Assembly (NCBI RefSeq): GCF_001886265.1
Contig: NZ_JXLE01000008.1
Location: 62,001-126,000 of the forward strand
Length of the DNA: 64,000 bases
Direction: 5' to 3'
Origin: Enterococcus thailandicus
Lineage (GTDB): Bacteria; Bacillota; Bacilli; Lactobacillales; Enterococcaceae
Part shown: in pieces, positions 52,558 to 61,872 of the stretch
Layout: each line of letters opens with the position of its first letter
Position numbering within the stretch: position 1 is the stretch's first letter
Position numbers and translations under genes: made by a program
The notes under the pieces: generated by a model
Told to the model about the DNA's origin: nothing
The model's database searches: none
Seen by the model: only the letters and a program-made list of their open reading frames with translations

Positions 52558-53222
52558 TGTTTTCAATCCCTCCTATAGTGTTGCATTGCCAAATTGTAAA
52601 AGGTCTAACTTAAATGAACCTTAATGACGAGGAAAGAAAATCAAAGGAAATCAATCGGAATAAAAACAAGCTATAGTTATAGTTCAAAATGTGCTAAAAT
52701 GTAACAAGTATGTTTCGAGCAAGTGGCAAAAAATCAGTAAGAGCGAAAATTGCAGGTGCTGGTCCATTCAAGTCTTTCCTGTCTTTGATTGTGTTGAATG
52801 AAAAGAAAAAAGGTCTAGGACTTTTTTAGAAGGCTGTAGGAAACAAATTGTAGATGCTAGCGATTTGCTGATTTTGTTGTATAATGATAGCGACAGCTAA
52901 ATTATTTGGCTTGGATGCAATCAGTTATTGCTTAAGGAAAGATTCATTGTAAAGCGAGAAACACTTATCCAAAACGAACAAGATGAATAATGGCAAAAGA
53001 ATAGATAGGAAAGCAACAGTTCTATGTAAGGATTGCCTTTAGAGTCTCGTTGACTTTTGTATAAGCAATCAAAAAAATAGTTTTATTTTTGATTATTTAC
53101 TGCAATGAATCAGTCAGCAATAAAGTAATTCGTTAATAAATTAGTAGTTAAATAGATTAGTAATTAATATAAGTAGAGAATTGGCATCATCTGAAAGTGA
53201 TGTCATAGAAGAGGTGAAATTT
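52558..53222. other. Long gene-free leader region upstream of rnjB
   Basis: About 660 bases without a gene. A TATAAT lies at about 52880-52885, leaving a possible leader of over 300 nt before rnjB. Inside it GGATTGCC and AAGCAATC (about 53027-53071) can pair across a 30-base loop, and AATCAAAAA...TATTTTTGATT forms a further hairpin. This suggests a structured 5' leader, but no known riboswitch class is recognised. Confidence 0.4.
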
Positions 53223-54902
53223 GTGAGTACCATTAAAATTATTCCATTAGGCGGTGTCCGCGAAAATGGGAAAAATATGTATGTCGCAGAAGTTGGAGAA
53301 GATATTTTTGTATTAGACTGTGGATTGAAATATCCAGAAAATGAACTTTTGGGGATTGATGTCGTTATTCCTGACTTCACATATTTAGAAGAAAATGTGG
53401 ATCGAGTGGCTGGTGTGTTTTTGACACACGGACATGCTGATGCTATTGGCGCGTTGCCTTATTTCTTATCTAAATTAGCTGTTCCAGTTTTTGGGACAGA
53501 GTTAACGATCGAATTAGCGAAAATAAGTGTTAGTCGCAATGAAGAGGCAAAGGGGTTCAAAGATTTCCATGTTGTGGATGAACACACTGAGATTGATTTT
53601 GGTGAAACAATCGTTAGTTTTTTCCGCACAACACATTCGATTCCCGATTCTGTCGGAATCAATTTGAAAACGCCAGAAGGAAATATTGTGTATACAGGTG
53701 ATTTTAAATTTGACCAAACGGCTATCCCGATGTATCAAACAGATTATGCACGCTTGGCAGAGATTGGTAAGGAAGGCGTCCTAGCACTTCTTAGTGAATC
53801 AGCGAATGCTGAAAACCCAGCACCTGTTGCTTCTGAATTGCAAATTGCAGATGAAGTTTTCGATACAATCAAGTACTGGGAAGGCCGAATCATCGTTGCT
53901 TGCGTGGCAAGTAACTTACAACGAGTGCAACAAGTGTTGAATGCTGCAGCCAAAGCAAATCGAAAAGTTGTTTTGACTGGTCAAGATTTTGAACGAATCA
54001 TCCGGACAGCTATGCGTTTGGAAAAAGTTCAATTACCAAGTGAAGATTTATTGGTAACCTTAAAAGAAATGAAAAACTATGAACCAGAAGAATTAATCAT
54101 TCTTGAAACAGGTCGAATGGGTGAACCAATCAAGTCATTACAAAAAATGGCGAATGGCACACATCGCAATCTGAAAATCGAAGAAGGCGACTTAGTTTAC
54201 ATTACGACTACACCAAGTACAGCAATGGAAACAATGGTTGCAAAAACGGAAGATATGATTTATCGCGCTGGCGGAACAGTGAAGCTGATTTCAGAAAACA
54301 TGCGTGTTTCTGGTCATGCAAATCCGAATGACTTGCAATTAATGTTAAACTTCATGCGTCCAACTTACTTTATCCCTGTTCAAGGGGAATATCGTGAATT
54401 AGCAGCACATGCGGACTTGGCACATGCTGTTGGCATTCCTTACAAAAACATCTACATCACTGGTCGTGGTGACATTTTAGAATATAAAAATAAACGAATG
54501 AGCGTTGCTGGCACAACTAGTGCTGAAAACGTAATGATTGATGGACTTGGTGTTGGTGACATTGGGAATATCGTGTTACGCGATCGCAAAATTTTATCTG
54601 AAGATGGGATTTTTGTGGCTGTCGTTACAATCAGTCGTCGAGAAAAGAAAATCGTTTCAAAACCACAGATTACTTCGCGAGGGTTTGTTTATGTTAAAGC
54701 CAGTCGTGATTTGATGAAAGAATGTACGGTGATGATTGAAGAAATCGTCAATAAACACTTGGAAAGTGATGATTTTGAGTGGAGCAAATTAAAACAAGAC
54801 ATCCGCGATCAGTTGAGCCGTTACTTATTCGAACAAACAAAACGTCGTCCAGTGATTTTACCAGTTATTATGGAGGCAACACAACGACGTGGTAAAAAAT
54901 AA
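53223..54902 (+). CDS. rnjB: Ribonuclease J2
   Basis: A 559-aa metallo-beta-lactamase/beta-CASP ribonuclease. The metal motif reads HGHADAIG instead of the HGHEDHIG of RNase J1, and the later motif is SESANAENP rather than an SDSTN type. These changes mark J2, which has weak activity itself and assembles with J1. The Zn-binding TGDFKFDQT, the beta-CASP region and the C-terminal dimerisation domain are present. I start at GTG 53223 (VSTIKIIPLGG), preceded by AGAGGTG; the frame's earlier start at 53181 lacks support. A terminator follows. Confidence 0.92.
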   Translation: MSTIKIIPLGGVRENGKNMYVAEVGEDIFVLDCGLKYPENELLGIDVVIPDFTYLEENVDRVAGVFLTHGHADAIGALPYFLSKLAVPVFGTELTIELAKISVSRNEEAKGFKDFHVVDEHTEIDFGETIVSFFRTTHSIPDSVGINLKTPEGNIVYTGDFKFDQTAIPMYQTDYARLAEIGKEGVLALLSESANAENPAPVASELQIADEVFDTIKYWEGRIIVACVASNLQRVQQVLNAAAKANRKVVLTGQDFERIIRTAMRLEKVQLPSEDLLVTLKEMKNYEPEELIILETGRMGEPIKSLQKMANGTHRNLKIEEGDLVYITTTPSTAMETMVAKTEDMIYRAGGTVKLISENMRVSGHANPNDLQLMLNFMRPTYFIPVQGEYRELAAHADLAHAVGIPYKNIYITGRGDILEYKNKRMSVAGTTSAENVMIDGLGVGDIGNIVLRDRKILSEDGIFVAVVTISRREKKIVSKPQITSRGFVYVKASRDLMKECTVMIEEIVNKHLESDDFEWSKLKQDIRDQLSRYLFEQTKRRPVILPVIMEATQRRGKK

Positions 54903-54931
54903 GCGCTAGAGATTTTTCGTTCTAAACAAGC

Positions 54932-54977
54932 AAAAAGGTAGAAGATTTCCCCAGTTTGGTGGTCTTCTACTTTTTTC
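54932..54977 (+). terminator. Terminator of rnjB
   Basis: AAAAGGTAGAAGA pairs with TCTTCTACTTTT, followed by T-run. Confidence 0.88.
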
Positions 54978-55032
54978 TTATGTCAGAGAATAAATCCGTT
55001 AGAATAATAAGCATGGAAGGAATTGATGATGT

Positions 55033-55515
55033 ATGACTAAAACCAGAGTAGAACAATATCTAGAAGAAAAGGCGATTCCGTTTGAAGTTATTGATTTAGC
55101 AAGTGTCGAGGAAACAGACTTTTTATCTGCATTAGCCGCGAAAGGTTTGTCGGCTGATCTCGTTTGCAAAAATCTAGTATTAAAAGGGGACAAGACCGGC
55201 ATTATTATTGCTTTAGTGCCACTGAATGCACGCCTTGATTATAAAAAAACACGAGAAATTACAAAAAATCATAAGGTAGGATTACCTGATATGGATTTTG
55301 TTTTTGCACACACTGGGTATGTACATGGTGCAAATACACCGATTGGTATTAAACTTCAACATCCAGAAGATCTTTTTGTGTTTGATCATTCTTTAAAAAA
55401 ACAGTCCAAACTTTTGATTTCTAGTGGGGAATTAGGTCGAGGAATTTTATTAGCGCGGACAGATTTGGATGCAATTGTCGAACCGACCTATGCAGATTTG
55501 ATCAAAGGCTCGTAA
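55033..55515 (+). CDS. ybaK: YbaK/EbsC family Cys-tRNA(Pro) deacylase
   Basis: A 160-aa single-domain editing protein of the YbaK/EbsC type that hydrolyses Cys-tRNA(Pro) mischarged by prolyl-tRNA synthetase. Recognisable parts are VEQYLEEKAIPFEVIDL, the region with catalytic Lys in VCKNLVLKGD, IIIALVPLNARLDYKKTRE, GYVHGANTPIGIK and LISSGELGRGILL. Full length. ATG 55033 follows GGAAGGAATTG. EbsC of E. faecalis belongs to this family. It lies between rnjB and a repeat-containing gap. Confidence 0.88.
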   Translation: MTKTRVEQYLEEKAIPFEVIDLASVEETDFLSALAAKGLSADLVCKNLVLKGDKTGIIIALVPLNARLDYKKTREITKNHKVGLPDMDFVFAHTGYVHGANTPIGIKLQHPEDLFVFDHSLKKQSKLLISSGELGRGILLARTDLDAIVEPTYADLIKGS

Positions 55516-55540
55516 ACTCCAGTGATCAAAAAGATGTGTG

Positions 55541-55660
55541 GAAAAAGGTTGTGGCGCAAAACGCTTAACTCCGACAAGATAGTGAGCAATCACTCAAAAT
55601 AGCTTTCCATATTTTGAGGTCAATGTAAACTATCTGGATAAGCTGTTTTGGGAACACCAT
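55541..55660 (+). repeat. Dispersed palindromic repeat, copy C
   Basis: GAAAAAGGTTGTGGCGCAAA, CGCTTAACTCCGACAAGATAG, ACTCAAAATAG...CATATTTTGAGGT, AACTATCTGG, and GCTGTTTTGGGAACACCA. It is a single unit, followed like B2 by TATTCA and a GACAAAGCATTTGTGACA hairpin with A/T-rich flanks (about 55671-55708). Confidence 0.85.
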
Positions 55661-55761
55661 TTATTCAGGAACAGAAGGTATGACAAAGCATTTGTGACAC
55701 CCTTTTCTGATTTGCTAAGATTGTTTACGAGAACAAATTACCCATTATTTTGGAAGAAGAG

Positions 55762-55804
55762 ACAGAGATTCTTGGAATTTTAGCCAAGAATCTCTGTTTT
55801 TTTC
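55762..55804. terminator. Strong hairpin terminator downstream of repeat copy C
   Basis: ACAGAGATTCTTGG (55762-55775) pairs perfectly with CCAAGAATCTCTGT (55784-55797), followed by seven T. It is about 250 bases after the ybaK stop. Confidence 0.88.
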
Positions 55805-55989
55805 TAAAAAAATAAGAAGAGGTCTGCTTGGTGAATTCTGTATTATCTGTTACAATAAAAAAGAACATACTGTACTAAAATTTCAAAAAAAATAAGTGAG
55901 GAAAGCGGTTTGTTTCATTGAAGCAATGAGGTTGAAATCGTTTTATTCTTTTTAGGTACACAAACCAAAAATCTGTGAGGAGTGAAGAA
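55805..55989. other. Remainder of the ybaK-UPF0173 gap
   Basis: Together with repeat copy C and the terminator, the gap from 55516 to 55989 holds no gene. No confident promoter is seen in this last part. Confidence 0.4.
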
Positions 55990-56670
55990 ATGAAAATTAC
56001 TTATCATGGTCATTCTTGTCTTTCGATTGAGATGGAAAACAAGCAACGTTTGTTGATTGATCCGTTTATTACTGGAAACAAATTAACGGATTTAACAGTT
56101 GATGAAGTGCAGACAGATTGGATTTTAGTAACACACGGTCATAGCGACCATATTGGAGATATGATTCCAATTGCGCAAAAAAACCAAGCGACAATTATCA
56201 GTATCGTTGAAATTGCCGACTATGCCCAAACAAGAGGTGTGAACGCATTTGGGATGAATCTTGGCGGTAAGCATGCGTTTCCTTTTGGTGAAGTAAAACT
56301 GGTTCCTGCGCAACATAGTTCAAGTTATGAGGTCAATGGAATCATTCAATATATGGGAGAAGCTAGTGGAATCATTCTTCAAGCAGAAGGAAAAACGATT
56401 TACCACGCTGGTGATACAGCTGATTTTAGTGACCTAGCTTTACTGGCAGAACAATTTACTATTGATGTTGCTTTCTTACCGATCGGCGATACTTACACGA
56501 TGGGCCCAGAGGATGCAGCGCGCGCAGCCAAACGAATTGGTGCAAAACAAGTTGTACCAATCCATTACAATACTTTTCCGGTAATCGAGCAAGATCCGCA
56601 AGTGTTTCTTGATTTATTACCAGCAAATGTCGGAAAAATAATGAGCGTATCAGATACGCTGGAAGTGTAG
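55990..56670 (+). CDS. UPF0173 metal-dependent hydrolase (metallo-beta-lactamase fold)
   Basis: A 226-aa metallo-beta-lactamase-fold hydrolase of the UPF0173 family. Metal-binding residues appear in ITYHGHSCLSIE, LVTHGHSDHIGD, PAQHSSSYEV, YHAGDTADFSD and VPIHYNTFPVIEQD. Substrate is unknown. ATG 55990 is preceded by GTGAGGAGTG; the frame's earlier GTG at 55975 is part of that site. It precedes a CBS-domain gene by seven bases, so UPF0173, the YtoI-like gene and nrnA probably form one operon, an arrangement known from other Firmicutes. Confidence 0.88.
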   Translation: MKITYHGHSCLSIEMENKQRLLIDPFITGNKLTDLTVDEVQTDWILVTHGHSDHIGDMIPIAQKNQATIISIVEIADYAQTRGVNAFGMNLGGKHAFPFGEVKLVPAQHSSSYEVNGIIQYMGEASGIILQAEGKTIYHAGDTADFSDLALLAEQFTIDVAFLPIGDTYTMGPEDAARAAKRIGAKQVVPIHYNTFPVIEQDPQVFLDLLPANVGKIMSVSDTLEV

Positions 56671-56677
56671 GGGAAAA

Positions 56678-58009
56678 ATGGCGACAAAACATGATTTGAT
56701 TTTAGAATATATCGAAAGTTTACCAGTGGGCAATCGGATTTCTGTGCGGAGTATTGCGAAGGAACTGAATGTCAGTGAAGGTACAGCTTATCGAGCAATC
56801 AAAGATGCTGAAAATATTGGCTTAGTATCAACCATCCAGCGTGTTGGAACGATTCGGATCGAGCGAAAATTAAAGAAGCATATTGAACGTTTGACCTTTG
56901 GTGAAGTTGTCCGAATTATTGAAGGAGATGTGTTAGGAGGCGCAGCCGGGTTAGATAAAGATCTCAACAAGTTTGTGATTGGGGCAATGACGAAGCATGC
57001 GATGGAACGCTATATCACTCCTGGTTCGCTAATGATTGTGGGAAATCGAACGGATGTCCAAAAGTTAGCACTAGAAGATGGTGCAGCTGTGTTGATTACT
57101 GGGGGATTTGAAACAACACCAGAGATTTCTCAATTAGCAGACGAGCTAGCAATGCCGATTTTGCGGACAACTTATGATACCTTTACTGTTGCAACCATGA
57201 TTAACCGTGCGCTAAGTGACCAATTAATCAAAAAAGATATTATGTTAGTCAGCGACATTTATATGCCAGCAGAAAAAACATATCATCTTTTGCCAACGGA
57301 AACCGTTGCTGATTTTCAACGATTGTCAGAAGAAACCCAGCATTCACGCTTTCCAGTTGTTAATCGCCACCAACGGTTGATGGGAATCGTGACAGCCAAG
57401 GACATTTTAGGGAAATCTGAAAATCAGCTCATTGAACGAGTAATGACGAAAGAGCCAATTAGTGTCAAGAAAACGATGAGTGTTGCTTCGGTAAGCCATC
57501 AAATGATTTGGGATGGACTTGAAGTGATGCCCGTAGTCTCAGATGATTTGACATTAGAAGGTGTCATTACGCGTCAAGATGTGATGAAGGCTATGCAGCT
57601 GGTTCAGCGTCAACCACAAATTGCTGATACGATTTCGGATCAAATTTCGGGGGATATCCAAACGATTGAAACCGATCGTGAAGGAAGTCGTCTGGACAAT
57701 CCCAAATTCAAATTTACAGTAACACCACAAATGGTTAACGGCGTAGGGACGATTTCATTTGGGGTATTAAGTGAGATTATTTCAGATGTCGCCCAAAAAA
57801 CGATGTTGTTGAACCAACGACGTAATATTTTGATTGAACAAATGAACCTTCATTACTTACGCTTAATCCAGTTAGAGAGTGAATTAGATATTCAACCACG
57901 TGTGCTAGAAATCGGGCGTCGTTCAGCAAAACTAGATATTGAAGTGTACATTGAAAATATTATTGTGGCAAAAGCAATTGTTGTTTGCCAAGTAATGGAA
58001 CGTTCTTAG
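56678..58009 (+). CDS. YtoI-like protein with HTH, DRTGG, CBS and thioesterase-like domains
   Basis: A 443-aa cytoplasmic protein. An N-terminal winged-helix-like part (DLILEYIESLPVGNRISVRSIAKELNVSEGTAYRAIKDAE, about 4-60) is followed by a DRTGG domain (about 70-185), two CBS domains (about 190-310) that bind adenine nucleotides, and a C-terminal hotdog/thioesterase-like domain (about 335-440). The order matches YtoI of Bacillus. It probably senses a nucleotide and controls transcription or another function. ATG 56678 is seven bases after the previous stop; nrnA follows at 14 bases. Confidence 0.82.
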   Translation: MATKHDLILEYIESLPVGNRISVRSIAKELNVSEGTAYRAIKDAENIGLVSTIQRVGTIRIERKLKKHIERLTFGEVVRIIEGDVLGGAAGLDKDLNKFVIGAMTKHAMERYITPGSLMIVGNRTDVQKLALEDGAAVLITGGFETTPEISQLADELAMPILRTTYDTFTVATMINRALSDQLIKKDIMLVSDIYMPAEKTYHLLPTETVADFQRLSEETQHSRFPVVNRHQRLMGIVTAKDILGKSENQLIERVMTKEPISVKKTMSVASVSHQMIWDGLEVMPVVSDDLTLEGVITRQDVMKAMQLVQRQPQIADTISDQISGDIQTIETDREGSRLDNPKFKFTVTPQMVNGVGTISFGVLSEIISDVAQKTMLLNQRRNILIEQMNLHYLRLIQLESELDIQPRVLEIGRRSAKLDIEVYIENIIVAKAIVVCQVMERS

Positions 58010-58023
58010 AAAGCAGGGAAGAC

Positions 58024-58995
58024 ATGAGAAACACAACGGAACTAACGATCCAACAAGAAATTTTAACAGCAATTCAGGCAGCAAAACGAATTATCATTCA
58101 TCGCCACCAACGCCCCGACCCAGATGCAATTGGTTCACAGGTCGGGTTAGCGGAGATTTTGCGAGAAAGTTTTCCAACAAAAGAAATTTATCAGGTAGGT
58201 GAAACTGTTGAAGGACTTCGTTTTTTAGCAGAAATGCAATCAATTGATGATGCACTTTATCAAGGGGCATTAGTCATTGTAACGGACACAGCGAATTCGC
58301 CACGAATCAGTGATGACCGTTATCCATTAGGCGATCAGTTGATTAAAATTGACCACCATCCAAACGATGAGCCTTATGGTGACCTCGTTTGGGTAGACAC
58401 GAAGGCAAGCAGCTGTAGCGAAATGATTGCTTCATTTGCTTTGATGTTTCCAGATGAACTAACGATCAACGCAACTGCAGCACGCTTACTCTATGGTGGG
58501 ATTGTTGGCGATACGGGAAGATTTTTATATCCGGCAACAACTCCACGAACATTAGAAATTGCCGCTGTCTTAATGAGCTATCCATTTGATGCTGGTCAAT
58601 TAAATCGTGAATTAGAGCAAATGCCAATGAAAGTTGCCAAACTTTCAGGATATTTATACCAACATCTTGAGGTTGACCATAACGGTGCTGGTCGCGTGCT
58701 TTTATCAAAGGAATTGTTGGCTGACTACGGGATTGATGATTCTGAAACCGCAGCAATCGTTGCTTTGCCTGGTGTCATAGATGAAGTCTTGGCTTGGGGA
58801 ATCTTTGTTCAACAACCAGAAGGACATTACCGTGTTCGTTTGCGTTCAAAAGGTCCTGTAATCAATGAGCTAGCAAAGCGTCATCACGGAGGCGGACATC
58901 CACTAGCAAGTGGTGCAAATGCAAAAGATTTACGTGAAGTAGAAGAAATCTATCAAGAAATTCAAACTTTGTGTCAGGATTACCAACAAAAATAA
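58024..58995 (+). CDS. nrnA: DHH-DHHA1 phosphoesterase (nanoRNase/pAp phosphatase)
   Basis: A 323-aa DHH-family enzyme like NrnA, which degrades oligoribonucleotides and dephosphorylates 3'-phosphoadenosine 5'-phosphate. Motifs: HRHQRPDPDAIGS (motif I), VTDTANSPRI (motif II), IDHHPND (DHH, motif III), GGIVGDTGRF (motif IV) and the C-terminal substrate-binding GGGHPLASGA. Full length. ATG 58024 follows AGGGAAG. It is the last gene of the UPF0173-YtoI-nrnA operon. Confidence 0.92.
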   Translation: MRNTTELTIQQEILTAIQAAKRIIIHRHQRPDPDAIGSQVGLAEILRESFPTKEIYQVGETVEGLRFLAEMQSIDDALYQGALVIVTDTANSPRISDDRYPLGDQLIKIDHHPNDEPYGDLVWVDTKASSCSEMIASFALMFPDELTINATAARLLYGGIVGDTGRFLYPATTPRTLEIAAVLMSYPFDAGQLNRELEQMPMKVAKLSGYLYQHLEVDHNGAGRVLLSKELLADYGIDDSETAAIVALPGVIDEVLAWGIFVQQPEGHYRVRLRSKGPVINELAKRHHGGGHPLASGANAKDLREVEEIYQEIQTLCQDYQQK

Positions 58996-59160
58996 TCGAA
59001 AAAGGTAATAAGTGAGTAAAGAAAAGCGACTTTTGGGAGAATTACAGCACATCAGTCATTTTCTTTGCTCTTTTTTGTACAAAATTCACAAGCACTCTTT
59101 TCAAAGTAACTTTTTTTCGTTACAATGATGCTCAATAATAGATTTTAAAGGAGAAAGAAG

Positions 59161-59496
59161 ATGACATTACCAAATTGCCCAACTTGTGGGTCTGAGTATA
59201 CTTATGAAGACAGAGGATTATTTATTTGTCCAGAATGCGGTCATGAATGGAGCGCCGAACAAACCGAGAACGTGGAAGAAGAACTTGTTGTGCTTGATGC
59301 AAATGGGAATCGTTTGGCAGAAGGTGACAGTGTAACAGTCATCAAAGATTTAAAAGTCAAAGGTGCTTCTGGTGCAATTAAGCAAGGAACAAAAGTCAAA
59401 AATATTCGTTTAGTTGAAGGCGACCACAATATTGATTGCAAAGTTGATGGCTTTGGTCCAATGAAGTTGAAATCTGAGTTCGTTAAGAAAAACTAA
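59161..59496 (+). CDS. YjdM/PhnA-like zinc ribbon protein
   Basis: A 111-aa protein of the PhnA/YjdM family. The N-terminal zinc ribbon has two Cys pairs, CPTCG and CPECG, and the C-terminal PhnA domain contains [35 protein letters not shown] and [16 protein letters not shown]. Despite the name, no phosphonate role is established. ATG 59161 follows AAAGGAG. A TACAAT -10-like box is about 40 bases upstream. Confidence 0.9.
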   Translation: MTLPNCPTCGSEYTYEDRGLFICPECGHEWSAEQTENVEEELVVLDANGNRLAEGDSVTVIKDLKVKGASGAIKQGTKVKNIRLVEGDHNIDCKVDGFGPMKLKSEFVKKN

Positions 59497-59571
59497 AAGC
59501 TTCAAAGTCTCTTCACATTTTTTTCTCTCTTCTCATGGTAGAATAAAGAAAATGAAAAGGAGTGAGCTTAA

Positions 59572-60276
59572 ATGTACGGGATCTATAATCTACTTGATCC
59601 AACGTTTATCTTGGTCATCATCGGGTTAGCCATTTCAGGTATTGCTTCGGCATATGTCAATAGCACATTCAAGAAATATGATAAAATCCGTAGCAAAAAT
59701 AATGTGACAGGAACACAAGCTGCCCAATATATTTTGAGCAGTCAAAACATCCAAAACGTAGGTGTCCAACCAATCGCCGGGAATCTAACAGATAATTATA
59801 ATTCTGGAAATAAAATGCTAAGCTTATCACAAGCAACAGCGCAATCGACTTCAGTTGCTGCAATTGGTGTGGCAGCCCATGAATGCGGACACGCAGTCCA
59901 AGATGCTGTTGGTTATGCACCGTTAAAAATTCGTGCAGCATTGGTTCCAGTAGCTAATTTTGGCTCTGCAATTTCGTTGCCATTGATTATGGTCGGCGTT
60001 TTGTTTAGTTGGAATTACACGTTGATTAATATCGGGATTTTTGCTTTTTCATTGGCGTTGTTATTCCAATTAGTGACACTGCCAGTTGAATTCAATGCGT
60101 CAAGACGTGCGTTACAGATATTAAGTGAGGGCGGTTTGTTGACTGAAGATGAAGTGCCAATGGCGCGTCACGTCTTGTTTGCTGCAGCATTAACTTATGT
60201 CGCAGCAGCACTAGCAACTTTCCTACAATTACTCCGCTTGATTTTGTTGTTTGGCGGAAACAACCGTCGAGACTAA
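59572..60276 (+). CDS. YugP-like neutral zinc metallopeptidase
   Basis: A 234-aa membrane metallopeptidase of the YugP family (Peptidase_M48-like, Pfam Zn_peptidase_2). The zinc motif AAHECGHAVQ is flanked by helices: an N-terminal helix (FILVIIGLAISGIASAYV), a pair after the motif (AISLPLIMVGVLFSW, IFAFSLALLFQLVTLPVEF with a likely third zinc ligand) and a C-terminal one (ATFLQLLRLILLFGG). Substrates are unknown. ATG 59572 follows AAAGGAGTG. Confidence 0.9.
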   Translation: MYGIYNLLDPTFILVIIGLAISGIASAYVNSTFKKYDKIRSKNNVTGTQAAQYILSSQNIQNVGVQPIAGNLTDNYNSGNKMLSLSQATAQSTSVAAIGVAAHECGHAVQDAVGYAPLKIRAALVPVANFGSAISLPLIMVGVLFSWNYTLINIGIFAFSLALLFQLVTLPVEFNASRRALQILSEGGLLTEDEVPMARHVLFAAALTYVAAALATFLQLLRLILLFGGNNRRD

Positions 60277-60307
60277 AGGATAAACAGCAAAGCAATAAGT
60301 AAGAATA

Positions 60308-60356
60308 AAAAGAAGCACCGGCTTTTGTCAGTTGATAAATGCCGGTGCTTCTTTTT
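60308..60356. terminator. Bidirectional terminator overlapping the end of the Mga-like gene
   Basis: AAAAGAAGCACCGGC (60308-60322) pairs perfectly with GCCGGTGCTTCTTTT, with T-runs on both sides. The stop codon of the minus-strand gene (60328-60330) lies in the loop. Confidence 0.93.
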
Positions 60357-61872
60357 GGTGATTGTTTGGCGCAGGTAACAAGTTTTGCGTCGTGTTGATC
60401 TGTGTTTTTTTGTCATAGAGTGTTTGGATAAGTAAGACAAGTTTTTGCCAGCTGACTTCTTCATTTGTTAGATTCCAATAAAAAGAAGGGATGGCTTGTT
60501 GTGCTGCTTCAAACCAATCAGTAACGATCAAGTCCGCTTTTTCTGGTGAAAAGGTAAGAAGAACCGTTTCGTGATTGAATAACTTTTCCAAACGATTTTT
60601 CAGATGATAATTGCCAGTTAAGGTCTTCGTCATTTTTAAATGAATCAACAGTTGTGTATCTGTTTCAGAACGAATCAATTGATAGATCAGTGAACCCAAA
60701 TAGTGAGCGACGTGAACTGAACGCAACTTGGCTGGGCAAAGAGCGTTGATCTCTGTGAGAATTAATTGCACTTGCGAGTCATCTGCCGACACCGTTTCTG
60801 TTACAGTGGGGAAATAGAGCGTATGAAATTCAATGATTGATTCCCCTAACAATGAAACAAAAGTGAACGCAAGCGTGATGAAGTAGTGATAGAAGGCAAT
60901 TTTTTCAGTTGTATCAATGGTTGGAAAATGCTTGGCTAATTGAACAGTTAGTTTTTGTGTGAATTGACAAAAAACATGATCTGTTTGCATAAAACACTTA
61001 CCAATGGTCAATTTCTGTTGGACGTGGACCCAACTTGGGAAGAAACAAAGAATCATAAAATTGAGCACAAACACTTCGTTCTCCGTATGTTTTTCGGGTA
61101 GCTCCACAGGCATGTTTTGTTTAAACGAACCGGTTAAATCACAGGTGTGAAAGAGTAGCTTCAGTAATTGCTGAATATCATTTTCGAGTGGTTCTAAGAA
61201 AGAAGCCTGCTTGATTCGAAGTTTAAACACCGCATAGAGTAAATAAATATTTTTTTGCTCTGTCTCGGAATGAAAGGGAAGCTGGAATGCATCTGACAGA
61301 GTAATTTCCTGCTTCACTGTTGCTAAATCAATTGTTGTAAATGGCCATTCAGGTCCTTGAAAGGCATCCGATAGAAATATGTATATATAGATTCGAATCA
61401 ATAATTCATCTCCAGATAAGGTATAACAATTATTGGAAGAAATAATTTGTAGATTGAATTTTTTTAAATCCTTATTGATTCGCGTAGTTAATTTTTCTAA
61501 GTAAGAAGAAGAAATATATAATTTTTGGGTCAACTCTTCCTTGGCAACTGAAGCGTCAAGGCTGTCCATCAAAAGTAATAAGTAATTAAAACGCTGGGAT
61601 TCGCGTAAAAAGATTAACTTCAAGTAATAGAATACCTGCATTTTTGTTTTTTCATAGTGTTCATTGATCTGAATCTCTCCTTTATGAGTCGAATAAATAA
61701 AAGAGTGAAATTCAAGTAACTGACTAATCGCTTGGTTAAGTTTTCGTATCAAGTCTTTCACCGTCCGTTTGGGAATCACGAGTTTATTTGAAAGATCTTG
61801 TAAGGAACAAGTATCGCTTTGGATAATCTCATACAGAACAAGTAGTTCCTTTTTTTTTGCATCAACTAACAT
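60328..61872 (-). CDS. Mga/AtxA-like PRD-type transcriptional regulator
   Basis: A 514-aa regulator with two N-terminal helix-turn-helix units (about 8-60: LYEIIQSDTCSLQDLSNKLVIPKRTVKDLIRKLN; and about 95-155: LDASVAKEELTQKLYISSSYLEKLTTRINKDLKKFNL) followed by a long helical part as in the Mga/AtxA family. No clear PTS phosphorylation-domain motif is evident at the C-terminus, but a PRD-like fold is possible. Targets are unknown. ATG 61872 follows AAGGAG. The C-terminal codons lie inside the shared terminator hairpin. Confidence 0.78.
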   Translation of the reverse strand: MLVDAKKKELLVLYEIIQSDTCSLQDLSNKLVIPKRTVKDLIRKLNQAISQLLEFHSFIYSTHKGEIQINEHYEKTKMQVFYYLKLIFLRESQRFNYLLLLMDSLDASVAKEELTQKLYISSSYLEKLTTRINKDLKKFNLQIISSNNCYTLSGDELLIRIYIYIFLSDAFQGPEWPFTTIDLATVKQEITLSDAFQLPFHSETEQKNIYLLYAVFKLRIKQASFLEPLENDIQQLLKLLFHTCDLTGSFKQNMPVELPEKHTENEVFVLNFMILCFFPSWVHVQQKLTIGKCFMQTDHVFCQFTQKLTVQLAKHFPTIDTTEKIAFYHYFITLAFTFVSLLGESIIEFHTLYFPTVTETVSADDSQVQLILTEINALCPAKLRSVHVAHYLGSLIYQLIRSETDTQLLIHLKMTKTLTGNYHLKNRLEKLFNHETVLLTFSPEKADLIVTDWFEAAQQAIPSFYWNLTNEEVSWQKLVLLIQTLYDKKTQINTTQNLLPAPNNHQKEAPAFIN

